In this document: piece after piece, positions 63,264-64,000 of the stretch | How the letters are laid out: each line of letters begins with the position of its first letter | Position numbering within the stretch: the stretch's first letter is position 1 | Assembly: GCF_007971525.1 (NCBI RefSeq) | Contig: NZ_CP042437.1 | Span: 2,294,001 to 2,358,000 of the forward strand | Direction: 5' to 3' | From: Mucilaginibacter ginsenosidivorax | GTDB taxonomy: Bacteria > Bacteroidota > Bacteroidia > Sphingobacteriales > Sphingobacteriaceae | Length of the DNA stretch: 64,000 nt | The notes under the pieces: model-generated | What the model saw: only the letters and a program-made list of their open reading frames with translations | The model's database searches: none | What the model was told of the DNA's origin: nothing | Made by a program: the position numbers and the translations under genes

Positions 63264-64000
63264 TCAAAATTCACTTTGGATGGTCACCGGGCCAAGTAGT
63301 CCGGATTTTAACAAAGGCGAATCTTTACTGTAAAATTTATAACTCGAAAAAGTAAACCTTCCGCTTGTGCGTGGCAGGCCTTTAACCAGCCATTGGGGCC
63401 AGGCATCGTTTTGAATGCCATCATCGGGTTTTGTTTCGTCGCCAATAAGCCTGTTTGGCCATAAGTTTATTACTTGTATCTCCAGTTTGTTGTGCTTTTT
63501 TAGTGCTGCTTTATTAATCTCTATACGCCAGGGGGCAGTCCAAACCACGCCTAAATCTTTCCCGTTTAGTTTTATGCGGGCCATGTTATTAACGGTGCCC
63601 AGGTCTATATAAAGTTTTTTTGCTTTTTGGGTTTGGGCCGGTAAATCAAATTCCTTGTGATAAACAGCTGTTCCCGAATAGTATTTAATGCCCTCTTCCG
63701 GTCTTAATGTCCAGTCGGTCAATTCGTCAAACTTAATATTTTTAGGACCACCCCATTTTGGATCAAACGACACCAGCCACGCACCGCTTAAGGTTTTAAC
63801 AATGGCATTTTCTCCAAAGTTTTTATGGGCTGCAGATGCTGTAATATTGCCTTTGGCAAATACAACAAAATAACTTTGGTACGGCGCAAATTTTAAGGAT
63901 ACAGATGTTAGCTGGCCCTTTACGCTGTATTCGGGAAGGCTTGTAATTTTGCCGGTAATGGCATCCCACATTTGCGGGGGACCTGTTACCGTCCTGAATG
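63264..64000 (-). CDS. Glycoside hydrolase, C-terminal part (GH106/GH2-like), 5' end outside window
   Basis: The open frame runs past the window edge, so at least 244 C-terminal residues are seen. The region has a galactose-binding-like jelly roll with Y-Y-S-G-T-A-V-Y-H-K-E-F, L-G-T-V-N-N-M-A-R-I-K-L-N-G-K-D-L-G-V-V and then W-P-N-R-L-I-G-D-E and S-G-L-L-G-P-V. That combination is what I know from alpha-L-rhamnosidase (GH106-type) and related Bacteroidota hydrolases. The catalytic domain is not in the window, so the specific activity is unproven. Confidence 0.75.
   Translation of the reverse strand, partial: FRTVTGPPQMWDAITGKITSLPEYSVKGQLTSVSLKFAPYQSYFVVFAKGNITASAAHKNFGENAIVKTLSGAWLVSFDPKWGGPKNIKFDELTDWTLRPEEGIKYYSGTAVYHKEFDLPAQTQKAKKLYIDLGTVNNMARIKLNGKDLGVVWTAPWRIEINKAALKKHNKLEIQVINLWPNRLIGDETKPDDGIQNDAWPQWLVKGLPRTSGRFTFSSYKFYSKDSPLLKSGLLGPVTIQSEF

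Overview
The window looks like chromosomal DNA of a Bacteroidota bacterium of the Sphingobacteriaceae type (Mucilaginibacter or Pedobacter-like). Evidence: a complete 14-gene nuoA-N operon with a short, Bacteroidota-style NuoG; an exbB-exbD-exbD-tonB cluster with a PstS-like lipoprotein; TonB-dependent receptors with carboxypeptidase-like N-terminal domains; a GLPGLI protein; a DUF5916 protein; LytS/LytT two-component pairs; and promoters of the TTTG-N19-TAnnTTTG kind with no clear Shine-Dalgarno sites. No rRNA, tRNA, CRISPR array, prophage or intact insertion sequence was seen. The genus is an inference.

Layout. 1-4430 (minus strand): housekeeping genes (biotin carrier, DUF4159 protein, RsmE, CNNM/CBS protein, pyrophosphatase, DedA). 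4486-17948 (minus): respiratory complex I in the order nuoA to nuoN. Its spacers hold several repeat elements: degenerate heptamer arrays and inverted repeats. 18230-24052 (minus): ExbB, two ExbD, TonB, a small membrane protein, a phosphate-binding-like lipoprotein and a TPR protein, i.e. the energising system for outer-membrane import. 24450-27149: a SUI1-type factor, a lipid kinase, and metK behind a SAM-II-like riboswitch. 27513-29413: a YncE-like propeller and an SRPBCC protein separated by a palindrome-rich spacer.

29492-38063: two LytS/LytT-type kinase/regulator pairs flank a TonB-dependent receptor and a DUF5916 protein; the second regulator is frameshifted. 38098-48834: an accessory block built around a 1325-residue single-module synthetase of the Pls (epsilon-poly-lysine synthetase) type, with a class V PLP enzyme, a divergent Lrp-type regulator, a secreted amidohydrolase, a sorbosone-dehydrogenase/cytochrome c protein and an AdiC-like basic amino-acid transporter. 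A hand-read adenylation code (D-M-E-S-I-A-S-V-T-K) points to a basic amino acid, so a cationic homopolymer or lysine-derived product is a reasonable hypothesis. This is the strongest candidate here for an undescribed system.

49172-54501: a TonB receptor plus GLPGLI pair behind three TGTTAAAT repeats spaced exactly 21 bp (a LytTR-type site), then a wax-synthase-like MBOAT pair. 54787-64000: a GH32 glycosidase, an unknown exported protein, three AhpD-like CxxC proteins with a TonB receptor and an MFS transporter between the first and second, and the C-terminal end of a glycoside hydrolase cut by the window edge. The start regions of the three AhpD-like genes carry three different repeats, including an 8-bp tandem array of about 11.6 copies ending 4 bp before one start codon.
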